Positions 35,173-44,981 of a stretch of 64,000 nt of DNA are shown here, piece after piece. The notes under the pieces are model-generated. The model searched no databases, was not told the DNA's origin, and saw only the letters and a list, made by a program, of their open reading frames with translations. The position numbers and the translations under genes are program-made. Within the stretch, counting starts at the first letter, position 1. Each line of letters opens with the position of its first letter. Source of the stretch: Clostridiales bacterium (GTDB lineage: Bacteria; Bacillota; Clostridia; Christensenellales; Borkfalkiaceae); contig SVII01000002.1 in the NCBI GenBank assembly GCA_015069605.1, positions 1-64,000 of the forward strand, given 5' to 3'.

Positions 35173-35191
35173 CAATTTCAATTCTTTATCA

Positions 35192-35228
35192 AAAAAAACG
35201 ATCCGCTTCACCATTGCAGATCGCTTTT
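35192..35228 (-). terminator. Terminator upstream of the metal-ABC promoter
   Basis: Minus strand: CGATCTGC-AATGGTGAA-GCGGATCG then TTTTTTTTG; 8-bp stem with one G-T pair. A T-rich flank on the plus side could let it work in both directions. It lies before, not after, the operon, so it ends DegV readthrough only if transcription comes from that side. Confidence 0.65.
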
Positions 35229-35235
35229 TATTTTC

Positions 35236-36099
35236 TTATTTTTCTTTCGCGTGGAAGATCAGGCCGATCGTACCAGGCCCGCAATGTGCGCCTATAACAG
35301 GGCCTACGGGTTGAATTTCAATATCCAAATCCCCAAACGTTGCCTTAATATTGTTCGCAAACGTTTCCGCTTCGCTTTGGCAATCCGCCTGCATGATAAA
35401 CATCTTGTATTTATCCAAGTCCATCCCCTTCTCTTTGATATACCCTATCAAGGAAGTCATTGCCTTTTTCATGCCTTTCACTTTGTCAATATTTAGAATT
35501 TTACCCTCTTCATTAAAATACAAAATAGGTTTAATTCCCAAAAGATTTCCCATAAATTTGGAAAGCCCCGAAACTCTACCGCCACGGTGCAAATACGTCA
35601 AATCGTCCACCACAAAATAGGTCGCCGTGTGCGCAATTAAATCGTCTAAATATGCGTCCAACTCATCCATGGTAGCCCCTTCTCTGTATTTCAAAGCTCC
35701 ATAATAGGTAACAAAACCGCTGCCCAGCGAAATGAGTTTGCTGTCCTTAAAACGAATCACTCTTTCGGGATATTTCTCCTTGAGCTGCGTGATTACGTTT
35801 TGCATGGCGTTGAACGTACCACTCATTTGATGCGAGAAGGTGATATAATAAATATCTTCCCCGCGTGCCAACACGGGTTCAAAATATTCCATATACGCAT
35901 ATTCGTTGAGTGCCGCCGTTTTGGGTGTTGCGCCTGCACGCATTTTATCGAAAAATCCTTTAAAATCATGATTTTCACCCATATCGTAGAAAGATTCTTC
36001 GTCGCCTACGATATAGGGCATACGGATTAAATTCAACCCTAATTCTTTGACGGTCGTATGCCAAAGCTCACAGTTGGAATCACAAAATAACTGATACAT
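35236..36099 (-). CDS. DegV family fatty-acid-binding protein
   Basis: 287 residues. DegV/FakB-type proteins bind a fatty acid and present it to the FakA kinase. The N-terminal domain has FCDSNCELW in place of the usual ITDSTADL. ITFSHQMSGTFNAM matches the lipid-headgroup motif (S-x-LSGTY), and LTYLHRGGRVSG and IKPIL are conserved. A fakA-like gene lies at 51643-53292. The ATG at 36099 has GGAGGAG 5 nt upstream. Confidence 0.92.
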   Translation of the reverse strand: MYQLFCDSNCELWHTTVKELGLNLIRMPYIVGDEESFYDMGENHDFKGFFDKMRAGATPKTAALNEYAYMEYFEPVLARGEDIYYITFSHQMSGTFNAMQNVITQLKEKYPERVIRFKDSKLISLGSGFVTYYGALKYREGATMDELDAYLDDLIAHTATYFVVDDLTYLHRGGRVSGLSKFMGNLLGIKPILYFNEEGKILNIDKVKGMKKAMTSLIGYIKEKGMDLDKYKMFIMQADCQSEAETFANNIKATFGDLDIEIQPVGPVIGAHCGPGTIGLIFHAKEK

Positions 36100-36169
36100 A
36101 TTCTCCTCCACGGATTAACCGTTTCCCTTTATTTTACTTTTGTTTATCTTACTTTATGCTTAAACGCAT

Positions 36170-36811
36170 TTATTTCGTCCCAAACAATCTATCCCCTGCA
36201 TCGCCAAGCCCTGGCAAGATATAACCGTTTTCATCCAACTGACGATCGAGCGTCGAAACGTACACATTGACGTCGGGATGTGCCTCCGCCACTTTGCTTA
36301 TTCCCTCGGGCGCGCCGATAATCGCCATGAATTTAATGTTTTTGCACCCGCGCTTTTTCAACAAATCAATCGCATCGCAAGCGCTGCCGCCCGTCGCCAA
36401 CATCGGATCAACCAAAAGTACCAACTTCTCTTCAATCCCTTCGGGAAGTTTGCAATAATATTCTTTGGGTTCTAATGTTTCCTCGTCGCGATACATACCA
36501 ATATGTCCTACACGAGCGCTTGGAAACACCACTTGTATGCCGCTGACCATGCCAAGTCCCGCGCGCAAAATAGGTACAATGGCGATGGAGTTATCCAAAA
36601 CCACCGTTTGTTGACATTCTTCCAAAGGCGTTTTCACCGTTTTTGTAACGGTAGGCACTCCCTCACGCAGACATTCGTACGTCATCAGGATCGTAATTTC
36701 TTCAATGAGTTCACGAAATTCTTTCGTGCACGTTTTTTCATCACGCAAAATCGCAATTTTATGTCTAATCAACGGATGATCAAAAATAAATACGTTGTTA
36801 TATGTTTGCAT
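36170..36811 (-). CDS. upp: Uracil phosphoribosyltransferase
   Basis: 213 residues. Salvages uracil to UMP using PRPP. The PRPP-binding loop LVDPMLATGGSACDAI and uracil-binding C-terminal YILPGLGDAGDRLFGT are intact; IVPILRAGLGMV is the other family signature. It has its own promoter at 36832-36860. Confidence 0.97.
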   Translation of the reverse strand: MQTYNNVFIFDHPLIRHKIAILRDEKTCTKEFRELIEEITILMTYECLREGVPTVTKTVKTPLEECQQTVVLDNSIAIVPILRAGLGMVSGIQVVFPSARVGHIGMYRDEETLEPKEYYCKLPEGIEEKLVLLVDPMLATGGSACDAIDLLKKRGCKNIKFMAIIGAPEGISKVAEAHPDVNVYVSTLDRQLDENGYILPGLGDAGDRLFGTK

Positions 36812-36831
36812 AATAACCTCTCTCTTTGTTT

Positions 36832-36860
36832 ATTATATCACATTTTCCACACAAATGCAA
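36832..36860 (-). promoter_or_regulatory. upp promoter
   Basis: Minus strand: TTGCAT (36860-36855), 17 bp, TATAAT (36837-36832). Confidence 0.75.
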
Positions 36861-36962
36861 TAGTTTGTCCATTGTTTAAAGTCATATATTTTTGTTACAT
36901 TTTTTAACTATATTTTTCCTAACAAGGCAGCATGTCCGTGTTGAATACAAATTACTCTGCGA

Positions 36963-37715
36963 TTACCCCAGCAATACGTCCATTGCCAACATAAAACAAA
37001 ATCCAACCAAAAGCGCATACGTAGCGCCCCGTTCGCCTCCGTGCGCGTGCGTTTCAGGAATCATTTCATCACTGATGACGTACAGCATTGTACCGCCTGC
37101 AAACGCCAACGCAAAAGGCAAAATTGCAGAGGCGAGGCTGACCGCAAAATACCCGATTAGTGTCCCGACTACTTCCACAAGCCCCGTAATCAACGCGGCA
37201 ATAAAAGTCTTTTTCTTGGAAATCCCCGCCGCTAACATCGGGCCGATAATAACCATGCCTTCGGGCACGTTTTGCAATGCAATACCGCCTGCAATAATCA
37301 GCGCCTGCGTCGTATTCCCCGAACCAAATCCCACGCCCGCCGCGATTCCTTCGGGTAAATTATGAATGGCAATCGCCATAACAAACAGCAATACTTTATT
37401 TAAGTTCGCATTGTTATGATCTTCAATCTCCGAACCCATCAACCGATGTAAATGCGGCACAAGTTTGTCCACAAGATTAAGCCCCAAAGCACCTGCAAAA
37501 ATACCGAGAATGCAGATCAATAAGCCCCATTCCCCACCATATTCTAACGAAGGCAAAATCAAACCCAGCACCGCCGCGGCAAGCATAACGCCTGCGGCAA
37601 ACGATAAAACAATATCGGAAAATTTATGAGAAATTCCTTTAAATAAAAATCCGATCACCGAGCCAACCACAGTTGCTCCGCCTACGCCCAGCGCTGTCAA
37701 CAATACCATTTCCAT
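36963..37715 (-). CDS. ZIP family metal transporter
   Basis: 250 residues with about eight TM helices. The metal-binding helices are HNLPEGIAAGVGFGSG and NVPEGMVIIGPML, typical of the ZupT/GufA branch that imports Zn2+ and other divalent ions. The variable loop between TM3 and TM4 (HLHRLMGSEIEDHNN) contains three histidines. It stands 1.9 kb from the His/Cys-rich ABC locus. Together with the CDF gene at 7 kb the window has three candidate metal systems. Confidence 0.93.
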   Translation of the reverse strand: MEMVLLTALGVGGATVVGSVIGFLFKGISHKFSDIVLSFAAGVMLAAAVLGLILPSLEYGGEWGLLICILGIFAGALGLNLVDKLVPHLHRLMGSEIEDHNNANLNKVLLFVMAIAIHNLPEGIAAGVGFGSGNTTQALIIAGGIALQNVPEGMVIIGPMLAAGISKKKTFIAALITGLVEVVGTLIGYFAVSLASAILPFALAFAGGTMLYVISDEMIPETHAHGGERGATYALLVGFCFMLAMDVLLG

Positions 37716-37893
37716 ATATTTACTCCCATGCGGTCAAAATAACGCGCATTCCTTATATATTATTATAGCAATTTTTTAAATTATTGTCAATAACCAATCG
37801 AAATTTAATATTTTTCTTTGTTGATAAAAAACGAGAGATAGACAACAAGCTATCCCTCGTTTATGCGTTTCATTTGCAATACGCTATTCTAAA

Positions 37894-38211
37894 TTATTTC
37901 AGATAAAATACTTGTTCTAACAGCGGTTGCGCACCCGTTCGTTCGTCAATGGGCATATCCATGACGTCTTTCATGTATTCGTTCCACTTATCTACAATCA
38001 GGCTTTCTGCCTGCACTTTCCCAGCAAACGCAATACCTTTGGAACATTCATAATAACCAAACAATTCGTTACCGCAAAGCCATATCGAATAATTTTCAAT
38101 CCCTGCTTCTTTTAATACGTCTACCATTTCACTCCATATTTCATTATGACGGCGCACGTATTCTTCCTTCTTACCATCTTTCAAAACCGCTTTCCATGCG
38201 TATCTTTCCAT
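37894..38211 (-). CDS. L-rhamnose mutarotase family protein
   Basis: 105 residues forming a dimeric alpha-beta barrel fold. RhaM interconverts anomers of L-rhamnose. The N-terminal YAWKAVLKDGKKEEYVRRHNEIW, YSIWLCGNELFGYYEC and the C-terminal LEQVFYLK are characteristic. It lies 21 bp downstream of the mannosidase gene, suggesting a joint role in glycan use; no other rhamnose genes are present, so the substrate may differ. Confidence 0.88.
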   Translation of the reverse strand: MERYAWKAVLKDGKKEEYVRRHNEIWSEMVDVLKEAGIENYSIWLCGNELFGYYECSKGIAFAGKVQAESLIVDKWNEYMKDVMDMPIDERTGAQPLLEQVFYLK

Positions 38212-38232
38212 AACGTTCTCCTTAATCCCATC

Positions 38233-40620
38233 TTATAAAAACAGCATAGAATCGCTTTCTTTCAGCTCACCGTTTTGATAGAGCAACGTCTTGACTTCGT
38301 ATTTTCCAAACGTCAATTCGATGGATTGACCAAAGACAGTACAAACGCACGTTTTTTCTTCTTTGAAATTGTTGTTGAGGCGTACCATGTACGTGTTCAA
38401 CGCTACTTTTCTGAACGTAGACAACGCAATCGTTTCGTCGGAAAGCGTAATCGAACTTTCCTCCCTCTTCGTGCCGTTGCCGTGAGGATAGAAGTTGAGC
38501 GCGTACGGCTTTTGCGTAAACGCCGTTGCCTTTCTTTCCAATTCCTCTTCCTTGCAAACCTCTACTCTAAAGGTGAACTCATGTCTACCCACGTCGATAT
38601 AACGATTAAAACGTGTTTCATCAATGATAGGAAGATCATCAATCGGGTGCGCGCAATAAACAGAACCGTTGAGTAACGTAATATACAAATTCCCATTCTC
38701 AATCGAACAGCCGTACGTACCGTCCTTAAATATGGTAAAAACTTTCCCGTTCTTTTCAACGCCGACAAAGCGATGCGAACATTCTTCCGTTTCCAGCCCA
38801 TATTCCTGCGTACCAAACGACGTCTGTCCAATAAAACGACCGATTTCCTTCAAGGGAATTTCCAATTTCAAGCCCTTACCTGCGTCGTTCCAATCCACCA
38901 AAACCGTTATGTCGATATAATCGTAATCTTTATACAACGTGTAGGACACGCGCACGTCCGATTTACCCGTATCGTAAATACTTTCAAGTTTCGTCAACAA
39001 ATCGCCGCGCTCTTCTACGTTCAAAGACGTTTTCACCGCTGCCTTACGATAATTGCTTCCCACTTTCGCCATATTCCAGCCCCAAGGATCAGCATTGTCG
39101 TCAAATACGATGGGCGTAAATGCGTTGCCGCTTAAATATTCGTTACCCCCTACCATGTACGAGTTCAACCCACCGTTTGTGCCATCGAAGATGGCTTTTA
39201 CGCCATTTACGCTGACAAACTCCGTCTGCGGAGTTCTATCAAAATCATTTCTCTTGCCCCTGCGAACTTCTACGTCAAATCTTGTCATTGACAAAGGATT
39301 TAATTCCGATTTGATGGCAAAACGTTTGCTTCTATCCATGTTGATACGCGAAGCTTCTTTTATGACTTGGAAGGGAACTTCCTCACCATCTTTGCGTATC
39401 GTAAATTCATACCCTTCTGTTTCGGATATAATCGCTTCTAATAAGAAAGCATCACCGCTGAATATTTGCTCTTCTTTATACGGATGAGGATTGTAAACAA
39501 AGATAGGATATTCGCCGGGTGTTGCTCTTGGATAATCCAAACAAAGACCCATAAACGCCTTTGCAAACTGTTTATCAAGCAATTCTAAAGCGTAATCGGC
39601 TTTTTGCATACTACTCTTTTCGCCTTCGATAATACACGTCCCAGACAATACGTCGTGGAACTGTATCGCCGCCATATTCTTTTGCGCATCGGCAAACGCC
39701 GCGTAATCATACGTATAAACGCCTTCTTTATCCGCATACGCGCAAATCTTTTCCGTTTTTAACAGTTTGTTTTCCAGCTCGGCATATTTATGTTTCAAAC
39801 GCGCAATCGAAGAATAGCACTTGATCAGGCAAGGTTGCAAAGCATTGTTATAAGAAACCTCGGGCGCAACTTTGGCAAAGAAAGCCTCAGGCGTGCTATG
39901 GAATACCGAAACCCCATTGTGTTTTTGTTCTTCCATAAAACCTTTAATTTCTAACAAATCCTTTCTCGACGCACCGCCGCCATGATTGCCTACGCCCCAC
40001 AATGCAAACGCGATTTCTTCCTTTTCCCAAGGCTGCATTTTACGTTTGATGGCATTTACTGCGTTGCCAAGCTCCGAACAATAGATGGTGGCATCCTCAA
40101 AACGCGCCGCTTTTACCTTACTGCCATCAAACCCGATCCAATCGAAAACCATTTTCGGTAAATCGACAAGTTCCGCCATCGGACGGCAGAAAATATACCC
40201 TTCGTAGCCGCATTTATGTAAAATTTGCACCAAACCTTGCGTGTGACCAAATGAGTCAAAATTGACAGCCACTGTCGGTCTTTTACCAAATTTTTCTTTA
40301 AAATAGGTCAAACCGCTTTCTATTTGACGAACGAACCCCTCCCCTGAGGGAACGTTACAGTCAGGCTGAACGTACCAACCACCCATGATATGCCATTTCC
40401 CAGCCTCTACCAACGCTTTGATGCGCGCAAACAACGCAGGATCGTATTCCTCTATGTATTCATATAATAAAGCCTCGTTGTGGCAGAAAATATAATCATA
40501 TTCATCCGCCAATTCACAAGCGGAATAAAACGTGGCAAGCGCCGCCGTTGCTCCCTCATTCCAATCCCATTGCCAAACGGGATCCAAATGTGCGTTGCAA
40601 ATTAAATGCAATTCTTTCAT
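38233..40620 (-). CDS. Alpha-mannosidase, glycoside hydrolase family 38
   Basis: 795 residues, no signal peptide, so cytoplasmic. Zinc-binding HLDPVWQW (His11, Asp13) and the nucleophile in NFDSFGHTQG (Asp122) mark the GH38 catalytic domain. The middle helical domain includes QFHDVLSGTCI, and the C-terminal half is a beta-sandwich. It probably cleaves imported mannosides. It is first in a two-gene operon with the mutarotase-like gene. Confidence 0.94.
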   Translation of the reverse strand: MKELHLICNAHLDPVWQWDWNEGATAALATFYSACELADEYDYIFCHNEALLYEYIEEYDPALFARIKALVEAGKWHIMGGWYVQPDCNVPSGEGFVRQIESGLTYFKEKFGKRPTVAVNFDSFGHTQGLVQILHKCGYEGYIFCRPMAELVDLPKMVFDWIGFDGSKVKAARFEDATIYCSELGNAVNAIKRKMQPWEKEEIAFALWGVGNHGGGASRKDLLEIKGFMEEQKHNGVSVFHSTPEAFFAKVAPEVSYNNALQPCLIKCYSSIARLKHKYAELENKLLKTEKICAYADKEGVYTYDYAAFADAQKNMAAIQFHDVLSGTCIIEGEKSSMQKADYALELLDKQFAKAFMGLCLDYPRATPGEYPIFVYNPHPYKEEQIFSGDAFLLEAIISETEGYEFTIRKDGEEVPFQVIKEASRINMDRSKRFAIKSELNPLSMTRFDVEVRRGKRNDFDRTPQTEFVSVNGVKAIFDGTNGGLNSYMVGGNEYLSGNAFTPIVFDDNADPWGWNMAKVGSNYRKAAVKTSLNVEERGDLLTKLESIYDTGKSDVRVSYTLYKDYDYIDITVLVDWNDAGKGLKLEIPLKEIGRFIGQTSFGTQEYGLETEECSHRFVGVEKNGKVFTIFKDGTYGCSIENGNLYITLLNGSVYCAHPIDDLPIIDETRFNRYIDVGRHEFTFRVEVCKEEELERKATAFTQKPYALNFYPHGNGTKREESSITLSDETIALSTFRKVALNTYMVRLNNNFKEEKTCVCTVFGQSIELTFGKYEVKTLLYQNGELKESDSMLFL

Positions 40621-40652
40621 CCCATACTCCTTATGTATATCTTCACATTATA

Positions 40653-40681
40653 ATTGTACAACACATTTAAAAAAAATGCAA
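40653..40681 (-). promoter_or_regulatory. Promoter of the mannosidase operon
   Basis: Minus strand: TTGCAT (40681-40676), 17 bp, TACAAT (40658-40653). No clear cre site nearby. Confidence 0.65.
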
Positions 40682-40864
40682 TAGATATTATTAAAAAAAA
40701 TAACACAAAAGCACAAAATAACGCTAATAAAACGAAATTTTTTACGAATTTGTAAATTTATTAAATATAGACCTTATCCGTTTCTTCCAATTTAGCAAAG
40801 GGTTAGACTGACAAATCATGATCAAACACAAATGCTATACTCACTACTTTTAAAATGATAGATG

Positions 40865-41998
40865 TTATTTCGTCCAATCGTAAAGAATCAAGCCCGCATC
40901 TTTAATCTTGCCGCTATCTTTGCAGAGGTCTATTTTCGTACCGCCCATAATCGGTTGGCCTGCGTGTGTATAATCGCCTACAATCTTCCCGTCCACCATT
41001 TTATTGTAACGATCGTATTGCGAACATTTTTGCCCGTATTGCAATCGAACGCCTTCATACATAATACTGCTACTGTTTAAATGCTCGTGTCCTACAAAAA
41101 TCGAATCCACACCACATTCCATCAATTCATAAAACGCTACGTTGGAAGCATCCCACGGCGATTTGACGTTTGCGCCGATATACCCAAAGTCACCGCGCGC
41201 CTTCGCATCCTCCCTTTCGTCTAAATTGCAAATATAAGAACGGTTTTCAAAATCATAATACGTGTCCAATGCATATGAGAAAACGTATGGCTGAATGTGA
41301 AACGCCACTGAATATTTCACCTCGGGATAACTCTCTTTTATACGAGCCATCTCTGCTTTACACCATTCTTTTTGATCCATTTGCAACCCAGAAGCTGCGG
41401 TTGTGTGCCCATTATCTAGACTTTCATTACCCATAGAACCACAACCGTTGGTGTCCATCATAAAGAACACTCTATTTATGCGATCGCCCTGCTTAATTCC
41501 AACGGTATAATTGCCGTTCCCAGTCAATTCCCGCTGTTTAAAAAGACAATTTTTCGCCTTTTCCAACTGTTGACATTGCCAATCTACGCCCATTTCACTT
41601 TCGTTGTCGTGATTGCCGAATACGGGCGCCCATGGTGTGTTCAATGTTTCCATAAACTGAATATAGTCACGAAAAATAGAACCGTCTGTGTCAAATTTAC
41701 CGTAAACGAGATCCCCTGTCACGATAATCAAATCGGGATCGTAACGCCCTACTACCTGACGTATATAACGATAACAGTATTCTTCCGCATTTATCGTTTC
41801 CCTAAGTTGCGGATCGGAAATATGTAGCACGCGTGCGTCGCGCGTCGCGTCCACTTTGACAATGAAATCCGTTACGGATTCTTCTTTTTTCTCGCAAGCA
41901 GTTAACGTGACGAAAACACTCATTGAACAAATTGCGCTTAAAATAAGCGACAAAATGCGTTTACTTTTCCCTACGTTGCTTGAAATAATGCTTTTCAT
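40865..41998 (-). CDS. Metallophosphoesterase lipoprotein
   Basis: 377 residues. A signal peptide with lipobox (VTLTAC) anchors it outside the cell. The calcineurin-like core is complete: HISDPQLR, IVTGDLVYG, VFGNHDNE, VAFHIQPYV and VGHEHLNS. The substrate (phosphomonoester, phosphodiester or nucleotide) cannot be judged. ATG at 41998; TGTGAGG lies upstream. Confidence 0.9.
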   Translation of the reverse strand: MKSIISSNVGKSKRILSLILSAICSMSVFVTLTACEKKEESVTDFIVKVDATRDARVLHISDPQLRETINAEEYCYRYIRQVVGRYDPDLIIVTGDLVYGKFDTDGSIFRDYIQFMETLNTPWAPVFGNHDNESEMGVDWQCQQLEKAKNCLFKQRELTGNGNYTVGIKQGDRINRVFFMMDTNGCGSMGNESLDNGHTTAASGLQMDQKEWCKAEMARIKESYPEVKYSVAFHIQPYVFSYALDTYYDFENRSYICNLDEREDAKARGDFGYIGANVKSPWDASNVAFYELMECGVDSIFVGHEHLNSSSIMYEGVRLQYGQKCSQYDRYNKMVDGKIVGDYTHAGQPIMGGTKIDLCKDSGKIKDAGLILYDWTK

Positions 41999-42033
41999 AT
42001 TTTACCTCACAGTCGTAGTGTAATTTTAACAAT

Positions 42034-42062
42034 ATTTTATCATTCTTCGACTATTTTGTCAA
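42034..42062 (-). promoter_or_regulatory. Promoter of the phosphoesterase lipoprotein
   Basis: Minus strand: TTGACA (42062-42057), 17 bp, TAAAAT (42039-42034). Confidence 0.8.
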
Positions 42063-42336
42063 CACATAGCTGAAAAATAGAATACTATATGAAAGAAATG
42101 ATGGTGACACATTTTCTTTTTACTTAAGCGTACGCGCAATAGACCAATCGTCCTCGTTTTATAATAGATGAATTTTTATATATCTCTATATATAGTATAT
42201 CCCCTCGCATACGCGAGGGGATTGCGTTATTCAGCATAAAACTATAATATTCCATGATAAAAACCTTCCAATCAAAAGACCTTCCTGCTCCTTTTAAAAA
42301 TAAAGGATTTTAGAACGATGCCCCACATATTCACTG
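42063..42336. other. 274-bp AT-rich gap with one GC-rich palindrome
   Basis: No reading frame with a ribosome binding site. The only clear structure is ATCCCCTCGC-ATAC-GCGAGGGGAT at 42199-42222, a 10-bp perfect stem without a T-tract on either strand. It may terminate the PAP2 transcript weakly or belong to the mini-palindrome family. Confidence 0.4.
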
Positions 42337-43203
42337 TCAAAGCTTAATTTTTTTAAAGAATAAAGGACAAAGATACCCTACCGCCAATACAACGGCAAAA
42401 TAACGCAACATATCGATAAGAAGTTCAACGTGCACGCCACCCATTTTGAAAATCTTTAAGCCTTCCTTAAAGACAAAGGCGACCGCAACCCCTATCACAA
42501 TACGAAGGAGCTTTTTCCACCAAGAAACGTCATAAGAAAGCGGTTCGGTTTTTTCTTCTAAAAACGCTATAAGCGTTAAACCGCCCATCATTCCAGCCAC
42601 TTTAAAGAAATCCGCAAAATGCTCGTTGGCTACGATTAAGAAATAAACGATAAAAGGCAGGAAAATCATTAATACGGCAACGTACAATTTTTTCACGTCC
42701 TTGGCGTGGTCAAAAAGATAGTTACCTAAAAACGCCATGCCTACACCCAAAAGCGCGCCAACAAGTACGTCGCTGGGATAATGCACGCCTAAATACAATC
42801 TTGAAAACGCAACCAAAGCAATCAAAATTGCCACTACAATCGACAACCATTTCTTTTTAAATTTTATCGCAAAAAAGGTAGAACACGTTGCAAAATTCTG
42901 CGTATGTCCGCTGGGAAAAGAGAAACCCGTTGCCGTTTCTTTACGAACAGGCAAAACGCCTTTATCAAAAGGGCGAGGCACTTGCGCAATATTTTTAACA
43001 ATTCCGTTCAACCCTGTCGAGCAAATCGTTACAAAAAAGACCTTTTTCGCCAATGTACTATCCACCGCAAACCACAAAGCCACGACCAATAAAATAATCA
43101 GCGTTTCTTCTCCGAGAAAGGTAATCCCTTCAAACAAAGCAGTTAAAAATCCCGTTCGCATAGATTCCAACCATTTTAAAAATTGTAATTCAAAAGCAAA
43201 CAT
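42337..43203 (-). CDS. PAP2-family membrane phosphatase
   Basis: 288 residues with about seven TM helices. The three phosphatase motifs are in order: KNIAQVPRPF, FPSGHTQN and SRLYLGVHYPSDV. The enzyme probably dephosphorylates lipid pyrophosphates or phosphatidate; distal TM helices make it longer than the minimal BcrC type. AAGGAG precedes the ATG. Confidence 0.92.
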   Translation of the reverse strand: MFAFELQFLKWLESMRTGFLTALFEGITFLGEETLIILLVVALWFAVDSTLAKKVFFVTICSTGLNGIVKNIAQVPRPFDKGVLPVRKETATGFSFPSGHTQNFATCSTFFAIKFKKKWLSIVVAILIALVAFSRLYLGVHYPSDVLVGALLGVGMAFLGNYLFDHAKDVKKLYVAVLMIFLPFIVYFLIVANEHFADFFKVAGMMGGLTLIAFLEEKTEPLSYDVSWWKKLLRIVIGVAVAFVFKEGLKIFKMGGVHVELLIDMLRYFAVVLAVGYLCPLFFKKIKL

Positions 43204-43237
43204 AGAAACTCCTTACAATTTATTTTATATACAACCA

Positions 43238-44410
43238 TTAAAAGGTCAAAGAATCAATTTTCCCCAAAAGTTTTGCCAACATCTCTTTACATCTCGCAAT
43301 TTTTACAGGACTTTCCGCATCTTGAGGACGGCGAATTGCCCGACGAAGCATTCGAAGATACCCGATAACCATCGCCTTTTCTGCCACCGTCCGACAAACT
43401 TCCTCGTCCTGAGTACCGAGATATTTTTGAAGCGAAAGTTCCCAGAATTTTACTGCCGTTTCAAAGCTGTAACCAAAGAACTCCATGATATTCTCATGGT
43501 CATGCTCCGCATACCCAATAAAAGCGTTAAACATTGGGCCTAGCTCGAATATCGGATGCCCCATACAAAGCGTATCCATATCGATAAGCAAAGGTTCGCC
43601 ATTTTGCACCATGATATTATTCGTATGATAGTCCCCGTGCATAAGCGTATTTTGCTTCGGCACCGCCTCAATCAAAGCGCGCAGCTTTTTAGCTTGGTCT
43701 TCAGGTAAATGTTCCGCAACCATATCCACCCAAGAAAGAGCCGTTTCTCTCATATCGGGAACCAGTCCGTCTTCCACTTCAATCGCGTGAATACTTTTGA
43801 GCATATCAATATAATAGTTCACCGCTTCGGTAAGATCATCGGGATTTGAACGTATCATTTTCGTAACGCTAACCGCATTCAAAAGTTCGGTAACCGTGCC
43901 ATACCCTTCTCCAACGCGAACGATACCATAAGGAATTGCCGTATTGACACCCAGCACGAATGCGCGTCTTGCATTTTCGCGCTCTTGTTTAATCTCAGGC
44001 AAAGCGTCCTTAGCAAAATAGATTTTTAATATCGTTTCTTCATCATAGCGGTAAACCGCGCCATTTGCGCCTTTTGCGATAAACTCGCATCCTTCCACGC
44101 TCATCCGTTGATACGCCTTTTCCACCGTTACCATATCGGTAAAACCCGTCATATCAAACACTTCGTAAACTTCCGCCGCAACGTTGATAATTGCAAGCTT
44201 AGGTTCCTCTTTCCTAAGTTTTAATATGACACGCAACCCCGCGGAAGATATGTATTCTAATTTATCCGCGTCAAGAACAGTATGCTTTCCCGAATGCTCG
44301 TTTTTAATATTAAAAATGTTTTCTTCTGCAATCGTTGCGTTAGAGGCATCAATTCTCCCCTCTATCGCAATATATAAAATATCGTTGTCCGTACGATAAG
44401 TAATATTCAT
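43238..44410 (-). CDS. STAS domain-phosphotransferase (APH-like) fusion
   Basis: 390 residues. Residues 1-100 are an anti-sigma-antagonist STAS domain with the phosphorylation-site region YISSAGLRVIL. From about 105 an aminoglycoside-phosphotransferase/choline-kinase fold follows: a nucleotide-binding GANGAVYRYDEETILKIY, the catalytic HGDYHTNNIMV and LIDMDTLCMGHP. The second half resembles TIGR02172 proteins. The start at 44410 has AGGAG upstream and is 4 bp from the HD gene stop. It is the terminal gene of a partner-switching operon. The kinase target is unknown. Confidence 0.85.
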   Translation of the reverse strand: MNITYRTDNDILYIAIEGRIDASNATIAEENIFNIKNEHSGKHTVLDADKLEYISSAGLRVILKLRKEEPKLAIINVAAEVYEVFDMTGFTDMVTVEKAYQRMSVEGCEFIAKGANGAVYRYDEETILKIYFAKDALPEIKQERENARRAFVLGVNTAIPYGIVRVGEGYGTVTELLNAVSVTKMIRSNPDDLTEAVNYYIDMLKSIHAIEVEDGLVPDMRETALSWVDMVAEHLPEDQAKKLRALIEAVPKQNTLMHGDYHTNNIMVQNGEPLLIDMDTLCMGHPIFELGPMFNAFIGYAEHDHENIMEFFGYSFETAVKFWELSLQKYLGTQDEEVCRTVAEKAMVIGYLRMLRRAIRRPQDAESPVKIARCKEMLAKLLGKIDSLTF

Positions 44411-44414
44411 TTTT

Positions 44415-44981
44415 TCACACTCCTTTTCCAAATACGAGCTCCGTAAGCGTTTTATATTCAAGCCATGCCGAGGCAGCAGATAAACGCTCGGTTAAATCTA
44501 TAATTGAACGATAATACCAAGCTTGTTCGGTTACATTCTTTTGATTAAACCTTTGCCACATAGCATCGCCTTCTACCTTCCAGTTCCGATAAATAGAGCG
44601 CATATTGGCAAGCTTATCCCCAAGCCATACCATCAAAACACCAATATCGTCCGTTGTTCTAAGTACCGCTAAGGATTCTTCCTTGCGAATACGCCAAGTA
44701 TCCGAAGGAGGTAGGTCTGCTCGTTTATCTTCCGTTTCAGAAGCAACCAATTCCCGCACACGCTTGCCGAATTTTTCTTCTATCTCCTCAATCGTAACTC
44801 CTGCGTCTTCCACAACGTCGTGTAAAGCGGCTGCGGCGATTACATTTTGGTCATCCGTCATCGTACCTACGATAACCGCCGCTTCCATCGGATGCAAAAT
44901 ATAGGGCAAATCGCTTTTTTTCCGACGCATTCCGTCGTGAACTTTTACAGCAAATGCAACCGCCTCGCTCACAAGTTCCAT
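44415..44981 (-). CDS. HD-domain hydrolase of the RelA/SpoT (small alarmone hydrolase) type
   Basis: 188 residues. The N-terminal 150 match the (p)ppGpp hydrolase domain: ILHPMEAAVIVG, AAALHDVVEDAGVTIEEI (HD and ED), and LGDKLANMRSI. There is no synthetase domain, so it resembles stand-alone alarmone hydrolases. Its start overlaps the STAS gene stop by 1 bp (TAATG). Location in a sigma-regulator operon suggests a link between alarmone level and the partner switch. Confidence 0.82.
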   Translation of the reverse strand: MELVSEAVAFAVKVHDGMRRKKSDLPYILHPMEAAVIVGTMTDDQNVIAAAALHDVVEDAGVTIEEIEEKFGKRVRELVASETEDKRADLPPSDTWRIRKEESLAVLRTTDDIGVLMVWLGDKLANMRSIYRNWKVEGDAMWQRFNQKNVTEQAWYYRSIIDLTERLSAASAWLEYKTLTELVFGKGV

